Positions 1-8,626 of a stretch of DNA of 64,000 bases are shown here, piece by piece. Below the pieces are notes generated by a model. The model saw only the letters and a list, made by a program, of their open reading frames with translations, ran no database searches and was not told the DNA's origin. Position numbers and translations under genes: made by a program. Origin of the DNA: Clostridiales bacterium (lineage in GTDB: Bacteria; Bacillota; Dethiobacteria; Dethiobacterales; Dethiobacteraceae); contig JAGXRM010000019.1 of assembly GCA_018335855.1 (NCBI GenBank), positions 28,690-92,689 on the forward strand. Reading direction: 5' to 3'. Position 1 is the first letter of the stretch, and each line of letters starts with the position of its first letter.

Positions 1-1091
1 TTGTGCCTCATGGAAGTCCGTCCGGGAAAAACACCGGCCATGGGAAAATGACGACCTTCAAAATCCACCAGTTCCTGAGACAGGTACATATAGCCACCGC
101 ACTCTGCATAAACAGGCATTCCCGTCGCGGCCGCACTGGCAATCTCATTACGCATCGGTTCGTTCTCTGCCAGTGTTTCGGCAAACATCTCAGGAAAGCC
201 GCCACCCAGAAATATCCCGGCGCAGTTTTCCGGCAGTCGTTGATCATGTAACGGGGAGAAATCAATCAGTTGGGCGCCGTATGCTTCCAGTAACGCCAGG
301 TTCTCCGGATAATAGAAATGAAAGGCTTCATCCCTGGCCACAGCAATGATACAGTCTTTCTTCCGGGGCGGCGGGAACGCCGTTTTCCCCGGTTCAGACA
401 AAGCCGGAGCCGCTGTGGCAACCTGCAGTATCCCATCCAGATCTATATACTCCTCTACCAATATGGCCAATCTTGCCAACAGCATATTAATGCCATCCAT
501 CTCTTCGGCCGGCAACAGCCCCAGGTGCCTCTCGGGAATGGTTATATCAGCGCTTTTGGACAGATAGCCAAACACAGGCAGTCCCAGATATTCCTGCACT
601 GCATCCCGTAAAAGCCGGTAGTGGCTTTCCCCGGACACATGATTGAAGATAACACCGGCGAAAGGGACATCCTTATCAAAATGGACGTATCCGCCAACTA
701 AGGCAGCGGCGCTGCGGGCCATCTTTGCTCCGCTGGCAACCAGAATAACAGGCGAGCCGGTTATCTTGGCCACATGGGCCGTACTCCCTGTCTCCCCCAT
801 GTTCTTCCGACCGTCATAAAGCCCCATCACCCCTTCAATCACGGCCAGTGAACCGGCGGGTGCACGGCGGGCCAGAACTTCAAGCACCTGATCCGGCGGC
901 AGCATCCAACTGTCCAGATTACCAGCTGGTGTGCCGGCAGCCAGGGTATGAAAGCCAGGGTCGATATAATCCGGCCCAACCTTAAAAGGCACAATCAGCC
1001 GCCCTCTGCGGCGCAGCGCCGCTAAAATCCCGGCCACCACCGTCGTCTTCCCCACACCGCTATGCGTCCCGCCAATTAAAATCCTATCCAT
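1..1091 (-). CDS. cbiA: Cobyrinate a,c-diamide synthase (partial, 3' end outside window)
   Basis: This is the ATP- and glutamine-dependent amidase that converts cob(II)yrinate to its a,c-diamide. The frame opens with an ATG at 1091 and stays open through the left edge, giving about 363 residues of an expected 450 or so. It starts MDRILIGG and has the P-loop-like GGTHSGVGKT near residues 7-16. The class I glutamine amidotransferase nucleophile appears as AECGGYM near residue 331. It lies 23 bp downstream of cbiC as the last visible gene of the cobalamin operon. The product is surely cytoplasmic; only the C-terminus is unseen. Confidence 0.93.
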   Translation of the reverse strand, partial: MDRILIGGTHSGVGKTTVVAGILAALRRRGRLIVPFKVGPDYIDPGFHTLAAGTPAGNLDSWMLPPDQVLEVLARRAPAGSLAVIEGVMGLYDGRKNMGETGSTAHVAKITGSPVILVASGAKMARSAAALVGGYVHFDKDVPFAGVIFNHVSGESHYRLLRDAVQEYLGLPVFGYLSKSADITIPERHLGLLPAEEMDGINMLLARLAILVEEYIDLDGILQVATAAPALSEPGKTAFPPPRKKDCIIAVARDEAFHFYYPENLALLEAYGAQLIDFSPLHDQRLPENCAGIFLGGGFPEMFAETLAENEPMRNEIASAAATGMPVYAECGGYMYLSQELVDFEGRHFPMAGVFPGRTSMRH

Positions 1092-1114
1092 AAACTTCCC
1101 GCCTTCAACTTTTT

Positions 1115-1744
1115 TCAACAGTCTGGAGTTAATGTTAAAAGGGCGTTGACTATCGCGGCTGCAATGGTGCTGCCGCCTTTTTGTCCCAGGACGGTAATCC
1201 AGGGGAAGTCAAAAGATGTGAGCCATTCTTTGGATTCGGCGGCCCCGACAAAACCGACCGGGGTGCCGACAACCAGGGCTGGGCGTGCCCGGCCGGCTGT
1301 TACTGCTTCAAGTAGCACAAATAAAGCGGTTGGCGCATTACCAATTACAAAAATCCCATTCATGGGTTGTTGTGCCAGTGCCGCTTCCATGGCGGCTGCA
1401 GCCCGGGTTATGCCGCCCATTTTCGCTGCGTTTGCTATTTCCGGCTCATGAATGGTGCAATACAAATCCAACCCTAGCTCTGCAGTTGTCTTGCGGTTAA
1501 TCCCGGAGCGTACCATTTCCACATCGCAATAAACACGCCCCCCGGCAGCCAGCCGTCTGGCCCCCGCCTGCGCAGCGTCTTTTCCGATGACAGTTATCTC
1601 TGCAAATGACGGATCTCCCGTCGTATGTACAATCCGCTTTACCACAGGCTTTTGCCAACGGTCCAGATTGTATCCGCCTAAAAGCTCTTCAATCATTTCC
1701 ATGCTTTTCTCTTCAATCCTTCGCGGATCTTTAATATATTCCAT
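1115..1744 (-). CDS. cbiC: Cobalt-precorrin-8 methylmutase
   Basis: CbiC moves the C-11 methyl group to C-12, giving cobyrinate. The 209-residue protein has normal family length. The catalytic histidine is visible as His40 in the motif RIVHTTGDP. Further conserved blocks are the DVEMVRSGI stretch and a late GTPVGFVGAAESKEWL block. It starts 9 bp downstream of cbiX and precedes cbiA, the gene for the next enzyme in the pathway, so operon order follows reaction order here. No anomalies were seen. Confidence 0.96.
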   Translation of the reverse strand: MEYIKDPRRIEEKSMEMIEELLGGYNLDRWQKPVVKRIVHTTGDPSFAEITVIGKDAAQAGARRLAAGGRVYCDVEMVRSGINRKTTAELGLDLYCTIHEPEIANAAKMGGITRAAAAMEAALAQQPMNGIFVIGNAPTALFVLLEAVTAGRARPALVVGTPVGFVGAAESKEWLTSFDFPWITVLGQKGGSTIAAAIVNALLTLTPDC

Positions 1745-1753
1745 AACAGCCTC

Positions 1754-2125
1754 CTACTGATGCGGGGCAGCGTCCACCCGGTCCCAGACAATGTCCGCCA
1801 TCCGCTCGTCAATCCCCAACACCGGCGCCAGAATCAACCGCATATCAGGGTATTTCTCTGCCACTTCTGTAAGGACTTCAGGAATATCCTCCTGGATGTG
1901 CACACCTTCATACAGAAAAACCGGCACAATTGTTACTTCTTCCACACCGTCCGCCGCCAGTTGGGCCAACGCACCGGGCAAGTCCGGCTTAGCAAACTGC
2001 AAAAAACCGTGTGTAATAGTAGCACCCGGACGCTTACTTTTCACTAAACCGCACAACCTGACCAACGCATCATTCGCTTCCTGTTTCCTGCTACCGTGTC
2101 CAACAAGCAATACCGCCTGTTTCAT
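1754..2125 (-). CDS. cbiX: Sirohydrochlorin cobaltochelatase, short form
   Basis: This enzyme inserts cobalt into sirohydrochlorin, the committed step of the cobalt-early pathway. At 123 residues it is the small CbiX(S) type, which works as a homodimer. The two metal-binding histidines are His10 in VGHGSR and His76 in EGVHIQED. A good ribosome-binding site (aaaggagg) precedes the ATG at 2125. It is split from the upstream cbiJ by a palindromic repeat element, the only sizeable gap in the cobalamin operon, so its expression relative to upstream genes may differ. Confidence 0.95.
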   Translation of the reverse strand: MKQAVLLVGHGSRKQEANDALVRLCGLVKSKRPGATITHGFLQFAKPDLPGALAQLAADGVEEVTIVPVFLYEGVHIQEDIPEVLTEVAEKYPDMRLILAPVLGIDERMADIVWDRVDAAPHQ

Positions 2126-2176
2126 ATCAAAAACCTCCTTTAAAATTCAACCCATTTTCCAACCGGGGGGATCCTC

Positions 2177-2300
2177 TGCAAATCGGGGACGGTTCTCTGT
2201 CGCAAAAGTATTACGTTACGATTAAGTTCACCTTTTCTGCGACAGAGAACCGTCCCCGATTTGCATGTTTGCAACTTAGGAACCGTCCCCGGGTTGCAAA
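2177..2300. repeat. Palindromic GGGGACGGTTC repeat element
   Basis: The gap between cbiJ and cbiX holds a long inverted repeat: arms at 2177-2208 and 2232-2265 pair over about 30 bases around a loop of about 24. A further half-unit lies at 2271-2300. The core GGGGACGGTTC also occurs three times at 57053-57148, so this is a dispersed family. The hairpin could form in operon mRNA and act as a stability or attenuation element, but it lacks a U tract. Similar repeats in other Clostridia look like REP-type elements; that identity is inferred. Confidence 0.85.
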
Positions 2301-2305
2301 ACTTG

Positions 2306-3070
2306 TTATTGGGGGATTTTTTTTAGGGCGTTAATAATTTCTGTGGGGAAGTTTATGCCGGCGGGGGAGGGGGGGCGTCTAATGAGGACGATGGGGATTT
2401 TTAGTTCTCTGGCGGCGGCTACTTTTTCTGGAGTGCCCCCGGTTTCGCCGCTGTCTTTGGTGATGATTACATTGGCACTGTATTCCTTGAACAATGCAAT
2501 GTTCAGCGCTTTTGATACCGGACCCTGGATTGCGACAATTTCGGCGGGGGAGAGCCCCAGGCTGGTGCACTGACGGATACTGTCCGCATCGGGGAGTACC
2601 CTCGCCACCACTTTTTTACCTTCGGGCAGATGATTCAATATCTCCCTGAGATGCCTGCTGCCGATGGTCAGGAAAATGACTTTTCCTAATCGTGCAGCAA
2701 TTTTCGCTGCCGCTGCAAAATCTGCGGCATAATACACGCCGTCGCCTGCCTCGATTTGCCCTGGCGGCCGCTCAAAGCGGAGATAGGGAACACCGGTTTT
2801 TTGGGCAGCCTGCCGTGCTTCTGCCGTCGCCTGCTCGGCAAAGGGATGGGTGGCATCTATCAGTGCCCGGACGCCTTTCTCCCGGATAAAACGGGTCAGT
2901 GCGGCGGTATCCATAGCACCCTGAAGGACGGTGCAGCCACCCTGCTTGCGCAAAAGGTCGGCGCCGTAGTCACTGATGGCGGTGGCCACAATCATTTCAG
3001 CAGGAAAGGCGGCACGCAGGGATGTCAGCAAAAGACGGGCGTCTTTTGTCCCCCCCATTACCAAAATCAT
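2306..3070 (-). CDS. cbiJ: Cobalt-precorrin-6A reductase
   Basis: CbiJ/CobK reduces cobalt-precorrin-6A to 6B using a pyridine nucleotide. I chose the ATG at 3070 because the protein then begins MILVMGGTKDARLL, the typical Rossmann start, and because it overlaps the cbiH stop by four bases (ATGA), as most neighbours do. A longer frame reaching 3121 only adds residues overlapping cbiH. The 254-residue product has the conserved DATHPFAEQAT block and a late TKDSGETGG motif. It is the last gene before the repeat element. Confidence 0.95.
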   Translation of the reverse strand: MILVMGGTKDARLLLTSLRAAFPAEMIVATAISDYGADLLRKQGGCTVLQGAMDTAALTRFIREKGVRALIDATHPFAEQATAEARQAAQKTGVPYLRFERPPGQIEAGDGVYYAADFAAAAKIAARLGKVIFLTIGSRHLREILNHLPEGKKVVARVLPDADSIRQCTSLGLSPAEIVAIQGPVSKALNIALFKEYSANVIITKDSGETGGTPEKVAAARELKIPIVLIRRPPSPAGINFPTEIINALKKIPQ

Positions 3071-3876
3071 AGCGCGTACCCCCGTGGCGTGACCATGCGG
3101 CCGTTCACGACTTTCGTACAACTGTTGCCAATAATCACAGTGGTAAACATATCTACTTCTTCTACATTCAGCTGGGCCAGCGTAGTAATTTTGCTTCCTT
3201 CTTCAGCACGGCCGCAGTTTCTTACTAAGCCAACCACCGTGCTACCGTCTCTCTTCTCTAATATAATGCTGCGGGCCGTGGCCAAATGATCTTTCCGGCC
3301 CCGGCTGCGCGGGTTATACAGTACAATGATAAAATCCGCATAGGCGGCAGCCTCCAGCCGCCGGACGATGGTTTCCCATGGCGTAAGCAGGTCGGACAGG
3401 CTGATGACAGCAAAATCATGCATTAATGGAGCACCAAGCAATGCAGCAGCCGCATTGGCCGCCGTTACGCCGGGAACGATATCTACTTCCATACCGGCGG
3501 GTGCTGCTTCCAGCACCGGGCCGGCCATGCCGTACACCCCGGGGTCTCCGCTGGAAACAACAGCCACATGTTTTCCCTTGGCGGCAATTTCCAAAGCGAG
3601 CATAGCCCGGTCAACTTCCTTTTTCATGCCGGAAGAAATCACTTCTTTTCCGGCTAAATGATGCTCTATCAGCTTAATATAGGTTGTGTAGCCGACGACC
3701 ACATCTGCCCGTGCCAGTGTTTCCAGAGCTTCCGCTGTCAGTGTCCGTTCCGCTCCCGGCCCCAGGCCGACCACGGAAATCTTCCCTTGGCCACTGCCAC
3801 TGTTATCCCGTTCAGATTTTGTTTCGGCACCAGCAACTGGTCGCTGCTTGCTGCCAGCATCGCTACCGGTTCGCAT
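3067..3876 (-). CDS. cbiH: Cobalt-precorrin-3 C17-methyltransferase
   Basis: CbiH is the SAM-dependent ring-contracting C17 methyltransferase. Homology starts at residue 32 (KISVVGLGPG) and includes the SAM-site block SSGDPGVYGMAG and later YNPRSRGR. The first 31 residues, read from the ATG at 3876, overlap the end of cbiG in another frame and look unlike any family extension. A GTG at the second codon of VVGLGPG, preceded by AAGGGA, could be the real start. The whole-frame boundary is reported, with the start left open. It lies between cbiG and cbiJ. Confidence 0.92.
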   Translation of the reverse strand: MRTGSDAGSKQRPVAGAETKSERDNSGSGQGKISVVGLGPGAERTLTAEALETLARADVVVGYTTYIKLIEHHLAGKEVISSGMKKEVDRAMLALEIAAKGKHVAVVSSGDPGVYGMAGPVLEAAPAGMEVDIVPGVTAANAAAALLGAPLMHDFAVISLSDLLTPWETIVRRLEAAAYADFIIVLYNPRSRGRKDHLATARSIILEKRDGSTVVGLVRNCGRAEEGSKITTLAQLNVEEVDMFTTVIIGNSCTKVVNGRMVTPRGYAL

Positions 3877-4814
3877 ACCGCACCCACCCCCATGTTTTTT
3901 TGTACAAAGTTTGACGTTTGATAAGGCACAGTCAGCGAATTAATCTCATCCGCACTGTAAAAGAACAGCGGCACCCTTAGCGTTTCAGCTGCTTTAAGAA
4001 GCCCGGGCTCATCGCTTTTTTTGTCAATGCTGGCCAGACCGGCCACACTGGACGGGGCCAGGTTGTAACCGCTCAGCACACCGGTTACAGCTTCCAGGAT
4101 GCGCTCTGCCGAAATACCGCGCCTGCATCCCACCCCGACATATAGGACAGGCGGACGTAAGTATACGTCGTTCTCTCCGGCATCGGTGAAGATAGTCTGA
4201 TGCGTAATGATTGCCCGGTAGAAATATATCCTGCTCAATTTAGAAAAATCCGCAAGCGGTTGAAACAATAAATTGCCCTTCGGCGATTGCTCAACATCTT
4301 CTTCTGTAAAGACGACCACCGTCTCCCCGCGGAGCATGGCAGCGTTTAACTGTTTTATGCCGGAAAAGGGCTCAGGCATCAGGCCGTATTCCCTGGCAAA
4401 CACATCAACGGCCTGAAGTTCATTGACGTCAGTAGCCGTGGTAATGACCGGGATTGCACCGATTGCTTCACCAAGTTGCCACGCCAAATCATTGGCCCCG
4501 CCCCAGTGTCCGGAAAGAAGGGAGACAGCATACTGTCCCCGCTCATCCATGACGACGACAGCCGGATCCGATAGCTTGCTACGAATCAGCGGCGCCAGTA
4601 GCCGGACGGCAATTCCCGTTGCCATAACCAACACCAGGGCACGCTTTGTGGTAAAACACTCCATAAATGTTTCCCTTAATGAACGATAACATAAAGCCGG
4701 GCACTCCGGAGGACAATGTCCCTCAGGAAGATAAACGGTAAAGCCTGTTTTCGCGCCAATCTCCAGCGCAAGTGTTCCTCCCTGCGCCGTCAGCGCGATA
4801 ACGGCGCCGTTCAT
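3738..4814 (-). CDS. cbiG: Cobalt-precorrin-5A hydrolase
   Basis: CbiG opens the delta-lactone of cobalt-precorrin-5A and releases acetaldehyde, a step unique to the anaerobic pathway. The 358-residue protein has the N-terminal and central blocks (LLSGHWGGANDLA, TATDVNELQAVDVFA) and the C-terminal CbiG domain (YVGVGCRRG, SIDKKSDEPGLL). It overlaps cbiF by four bases upstream and the annotated cbiH frame by 139 bases downstream; most of the latter overlap probably reflects a cbiH start called too early. Confidence 0.95.
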   Translation of the reverse strand: MNGAVIALTAQGGTLALEIGAKTGFTVYLPEGHCPPECPALCYRSLRETFMECFTTKRALVLVMATGIAVRLLAPLIRSKLSDPAVVVMDERGQYAVSLLSGHWGGANDLAWQLGEAIGAIPVITTATDVNELQAVDVFAREYGLMPEPFSGIKQLNAAMLRGETVVVFTEEDVEQSPKGNLLFQPLADFSKLSRIYFYRAIITHQTIFTDAGENDVYLRPPVLYVGVGCRRGISAERILEAVTGVLSGYNLAPSSVAGLASIDKKSDEPGLLKAAETLRVPLFFYSADEINSLTVPYQTSNFVQKNMGVGAVCEPVAMLAASSDQLLVPKQNLNGITVAVAKGRFPWSAWGRERNGH

Positions 4815-5572
4815 GTCGTCTTTCCCTCCCGGAAACCGTGGGTAAATTCAGTTGCATAAAGCCGCGATTGCGGATAGTCTTTGCCGGTTAAAAAGTCGCC
4901 AACCAGAATCATGGCCGTCTTCGTGATGCCTGCCTCTTGAACAAGTGTAGCAATATTATGCAGCGTCCCCCGAATCACCCGTTCCTCGGGCCAGGAAGCC
5001 TTCTCAACGATGGCAACCGGTGTTTCCGGGGTATACTCGGTAATCAATTCCGCCACAACAGATTCAATCATACCCACACTGAGGAAGATGCACATGGAGG
5101 CCCGGTGGGAAGCTAAACCACGTAAGCTCTCCTTTTCCGGCACAGGAGTCCGTCCCGCCAGCCTGGTAATAATCACAGTCTGCGAGACCTCGGGCAATGT
5201 CAGTTCCCGGCCGACGGCGGCGGCCGCAGCCGCAAACGATGATACACCGGGGACAATCACTGATGAGATGCCCCTTTCAGCCAGTGCGTCCATTTGCTCC
5301 TGAATAGCGCCAAACAGTCCGGGATCTCCAGTATGCAGACGCACTACAGTAACACCATTTTCCACGGCTTCCGTCATTAACTCCACCTGCTGCTCCAGAT
5401 CAAGGCCTGCACTGTCCACCAATTTGGCCTCAGGAGCGGCATGGTTAAGTATGGCGCGATTGACCAGGGAACCCGCATAGAGAACCAGGCCGGCCGTACC
5501 AAGCAACCGTGCGCCTTTCACGGTAATTAACTCCTCATCACCGGGTCCGGCGCCAACAAAGAATACTGTCAA
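4811..5572 (-). CDS. cbiF: Cobalt-precorrin-4 C11-methyltransferase
   Basis: CbiF transfers a methyl group from SAM to C-11 of cobalt-precorrin-4. The 253-residue protein starts MTVFFVGAGPGDEELIT and has the tetrapyrrole methylase SAM motif HTGDPGLFGAIQEQ and the VPGVSSFAAAAA block. Length and motifs are standard. It overlaps cbiL upstream and cbiG downstream by ATGA junctions, so it is translationally coupled. Confidence 0.96.
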   Translation of the reverse strand: MTVFFVGAGPGDEELITVKGARLLGTAGLVLYAGSLVNRAILNHAAPEAKLVDSAGLDLEQQVELMTEAVENGVTVVRLHTGDPGLFGAIQEQMDALAERGISSVIVPGVSSFAAAAAAVGRELTLPEVSQTVIITRLAGRTPVPEKESLRGLASHRASMCIFLSVGMIESVVAELITEYTPETPVAIVEKASWPEERVIRGTLHNIATLVQEAGITKTAMILVGDFLTGKDYPQSRLYATEFTHGFREGKTT

Positions 5573-6294
5573 AGGGGACGCCTCCTTTTTGCTATTAAGA
5601 GTGATAAATAATCCACATCCTCCCCGCGGAGCGTGAAGGGGTTGTTTGTCCAGGACTCTTCGGCGCTACCGCAGCGGGTGACCAGGTAAACTTCCTCGTC
5701 CAGCCCAATCCGCCGGAGCATTTCCAGCGTCTGATCATAGGCTGCGGAAACTTTCAAAAAAACAATGGTATCAAAATGTTTGGCAATCTCTTTTAATTCT
5801 TCTTCATCCACAGGAACGGGAACTACTGCCAACCGTTCATCTTTTTCCACCAGCGGCACGCCAACCACAGCGGCGGCGGCATTAATGGCAGAGACGCCGG
5901 GAATCACTTCCGCCTGTGCCTCGGGGTTTTCCCTGCGCAGATAACGCAGCAGGTACCCAAACGTACTGTATAAAAACGGATCGCCAATGGTTACAAACGT
6001 TACTGTCTCTCCATCGGCCAGCAGCGCTGACACCTGCCGGGCGGCATCAATCCAATGTTCTTCCAGGACGTCCTCATCTCTGGACATGGGAAAGAGTAAT
6101 TCCACAATGCGGACGTCATCGCGCAGATATCGGGAAGCCGCTGTATACGCCACACTTTCCCGACCCCGTTTGGAGATGGGAATACAAAGCACATCAGTCC
6201 GCGACAAAATATCTTTGCCTCTGACAGTAATTAAATCTCCGTCTCCGGGCCCCACACCCAAGCCGTAAAGTATACCTTTCGTCACTGCTGTCAC
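5569..6294 (-). CDS. cbiL: Cobalt-precorrin-2 C20-methyltransferase
   Basis: CbiL methylates C-20 of cobalt-precorrin-2, the first dedicated methylation after cobalt insertion. The 241-residue protein carries YGLGVGPGDGDLITVRG at its start, the FVTIGDPFLYSTFGYL SAM-site block, and VIPGVSAINAAAA. These distinguish it from the other tetrapyrrole methylases of the operon. It overlaps both cbiT upstream and cbiF downstream by four bases. Confidence 0.95.
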   Translation of the reverse strand: MTAVTKGILYGLGVGPGDGDLITVRGKDILSRTDVLCIPISKRGRESVAYTAASRYLRDDVRIVELLFPMSRDEDVLEEHWIDAARQVSALLADGETVTFVTIGDPFLYSTFGYLLRYLRRENPEAQAEVIPGVSAINAAAAVVGVPLVEKDERLAVVPVPVDEEELKEIAKHFDTIVFLKVSAAYDQTLEMLRRIGLDEEVYLVTRCGSAEESWTNNPFTLRGEDVDYLSLLIAKRRRPL

Positions 6295-6893
6295 ACATCC
6301 TTTTGGGCACTGAGAATCCAGATACCGTTTTGTGCTTTAAAATACCGTTCCTTACCCAACGCTTCCAGCCGCGAAACCTGAACATGGATACCTTCCAGGC
6401 CAGAAAACGGCGGCGAAGCCAGAATCTCCAAGGCCGCAGCCATGGTTGACGGCGTAATGGCATTTACGATAACCATGCCGCCTGCTGCCATGTTTTCCGC
6501 GCAGACAGCAAGAATATCTTTAAGCCGGCCGCCGCTGCCGCCGATAAACACCCGGTCCGGCGCAGGCAACGTCATTAATGCTCCTGGTGCCTCCCCCTGA
6601 AGGACGGTAACATTCCCCACCCCAAAACGGCGGCAGTTTTCCTCAATCAGCACAATCCCCTCAAGGTTCCTTTCCACAGCGTAAACATGGCCGCCCGGTG
6701 TAAACAGTGCCGCTTCCACCGTAAGTGAGCCTGTCCCGGCGCCCACATCCCACACTGTCAGGCCTGGCGCCAGCCTGGCACGGCACACGGTGAGGGCACG
6801 GACTTCTTCTTTAGTCATCGGCACGGTGCCCCGGAGAAATTCACCATCCGGAATTCCCGGAGTATGGCAAGTCCGAATCTCAGACATCTTCAA
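6291..6893 (-). CDS. cbiT: Cobalt-precorrin-6B C15-methyltransferase (decarboxylating)
   Basis: CbiT methylates C-15 and decarboxylates the C-12 acetate chain. The 200-residue protein has a Rossmann SAM-binding fold with the glycine-rich loop VWDVGAGTGSLTVEAA, preceded by PMTKEEVRALT, a CbiT signature. It is encoded separately from cbiE, as is usual in the anaerobic pathway (CobL fuses the two). It overlaps cbiE by 14 bases, and the pair acts together to make cobalt-precorrin-8. Confidence 0.95.
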   Translation of the reverse strand: MKMSEIRTCHTPGIPDGEFLRGTVPMTKEEVRALTVCRARLAPGLTVWDVGAGTGSLTVEAALFTPGGHVYAVERNLEGIVLIEENCRRFGVGNVTVLQGEAPGALMTLPAPDRVFIGGSGGRLKDILAVCAENMAAGGMVIVNAITPSTMAAALEILASPPFSGLEGIHVQVSRLEALGKERYFKAQNGIWILSAQKDV

Positions 6894-7500
6894 TCACCAT
6901 CACACAGTCCCCTTCTACTGTCTCATCCAGCGCTGACAAGCGGGTTTTCACAATTTTTTCATCCGGTGCCGTCAACCTGTAACATAGCGTCACTCCGGTA
7001 TCAGCACCACCCCCGTCTAAAACCAGAGTTGCAAGCCGGGCTGGCGTCCAGGCACGGTCAGTAAGAACCGCTTTCCTGCCCGGACCCAAAAGCGGCGGCA
7101 ACAGTTCCCTGCCGTCCCGGCCATGGGCAGAAAGAAGCACCGCATCGTGCCACAGAATCCCCAACCGGGCAAACGCCACCTGGAGCGAAGATATCCCCGG
7201 GTATACTTCCAGTTCATCATCGCAAAAATGCTTTTTAAGAAAGGCCAGAAGGCTGTAAAATCCCGGATCACCGGAAACCAGGACAGCAATTTTTTTAGTG
7301 CTGGCCCGTTTTTTTAATTGAGTTACCAAACTGGCCAGATCGGCTGTCACAGGCAATGTTTCTTTCCCCAGTGACCGAAAGGGCGCCAGTGCCCGGGCAC
7401 CGCCGGCAAGGATATCAGCTTCGGCCGCAATTTTTTGTACCACAGGCAGTATGTATTCTTCTCCGCCGGGACCGACCCCGGCCACAATAATCTTAGCCAT
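6880..7500 (-). CDS. cbiE: Cobalt-precorrin-7 C5-methyltransferase
   Basis: CbiE is the tetrapyrrole methylase acting at C-5. The 206-residue protein starts MAKIIVAGVGPGGEEYI, and has VLVSGDPGFYSLLAFL at the SAM site and VYPGISSLQVAFARL. Length is normal. It overlaps cbiD by eight bases and cbiT by 14, placing the two partial activities of CobL next to each other. Confidence 0.95.
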   Translation of the reverse strand: MAKIIVAGVGPGGEEYILPVVQKIAAEADILAGGARALAPFRSLGKETLPVTADLASLVTQLKKRASTKKIAVLVSGDPGFYSLLAFLKKHFCDDELEVYPGISSLQVAFARLGILWHDAVLLSAHGRDGRELLPPLLGPGRKAVLTDRAWTPARLATLVLDGGGADTGVTLCYRLTAPDEKIVKTRLSALDETVEGDCVMVIEDV

Positions 7501-8614
7501 GGTTCCACTCCTTTAAGCACGCCGCACCAAATGGATCTGCCGCCAGCACGTCTCCGCGCAAATTTAACAGGATACAGCCCACTTTAATCTGATTCCGGGC
7601 AAATTTCCCTGCCCGGCTTACTGCTTCCGTTGCCACCGCAGTAAGAACGGATGCATTGCCCCGCTCCACCAGATACCGGGCTGATTCCTCGGCCGTATTA
7701 TGCGCCATCAGCGCACGAAGCGCCTCCACAGGCAACCCGGCCAGAGCCGCATGAGCCACCAGCGTTTCCCGCCGGGCATCGGCCACAGAACTATGAGTAT
7801 CGGTAATCCCGGCCGCCACCTTGACTAATTTGCCGATATGCCCGAGGAGAATTACCTCAGACACCCCTTTGGCCGCACACCCTGTAAGCATATAGCCAAT
7901 AAAGTTGCTGGTCAGTATTACAGCATCGGTTTCCACCGGCAATAGTTTGCGGGCATTTGTTTTCCCCATCTTCCCTGGTGTCAGCACTAAGCGCCTGTGT
8001 CCCGCCGCCAGCGCCACATCTATTTGGGGCAAAAGCGAGCGTTTAAACGCTTCGGATGACATCGGTTCCACGATTCCCGTAGTACCCAAAATAGAGATGC
8101 CGCCGAGAATACCCAAAGACGGGTTTAATGTGCGAGCTGCCAGTTCCCTGCCCCCGGGAACGGAAATGGTTACACGGACTCCTTTGCCTGGGGGAAGAAC
8201 GCTAACTACGGCAGCTAAAATCTGTTGCCGTGGCACCGGATTAATGGCTGCCTCTCCCGGAGGCACGGCCAACCCTGGTTTCGTCACCCGGCCCACACCA
8301 TCCCCTCCCATTAGCTGAACTTCTGCCTTAGGGAGAGTTTCCGCTTCTGCCACAATGAGCAGCTTATGGGTGACATCAGGATCATCGCCCGCATCTTTAC
8401 GGACGGCGCAGCGTGTCCCGGTTGCAGTGATTTCGCATAATTCCACGGACAGCGTAAGCGTAAGGCCGGACGGTGTATCTACAGTAACCATCTCAACCGT
8501 GTCGCCGGTATAGAGAAAACGCACTGCTGCGGCAGCAGCGGCGGCGGCGCATGTTCCTGTGGTAAAGCCGGCACGTAATGTTGTGCCGTCCGGTTGTTGG
8601 TATACTGGAAGCAT
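7493..8614 (-). CDS. cbiD: Cobalt-precorrin-5B C1-methyltransferase
   Basis: CbiD methylates C-1 of the ring-contracted intermediate, a step specific to the cobalt-early route. The 373-residue protein begins with the hallmark LRAGFTTGTCAAAAAAAA and continues with the family blocks IGYMLTGCAAKGV and LLGHIGKLVKVAAGI. Only 12 bp separate it from cbiO. It shows no deviation from family length. Confidence 0.96.
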   Translation of the reverse strand: MLPVYQQPDGTTLRAGFTTGTCAAAAAAAAVRFLYTGDTVEMVTVDTPSGLTLTLSVELCEITATGTRCAVRKDAGDDPDVTHKLLIVAEAETLPKAEVQLMGGDGVGRVTKPGLAVPPGEAAINPVPRQQILAAVVSVLPPGKGVRVTISVPGGRELAARTLNPSLGILGGISILGTTGIVEPMSSEAFKRSLLPQIDVALAAGHRRLVLTPGKMGKTNARKLLPVETDAVILTSNFIGYMLTGCAAKGVSEVILLGHIGKLVKVAAGITDTHSSVADARRETLVAHAALAGLPVEALRALMAHNTAEESARYLVERGNASVLTAVATEAVSRAGKFARNQIKVGCILLNLRGDVLAADPFGAACLKEWNHG

Positions 8615-8626
8615 ACTTGTATCCCC

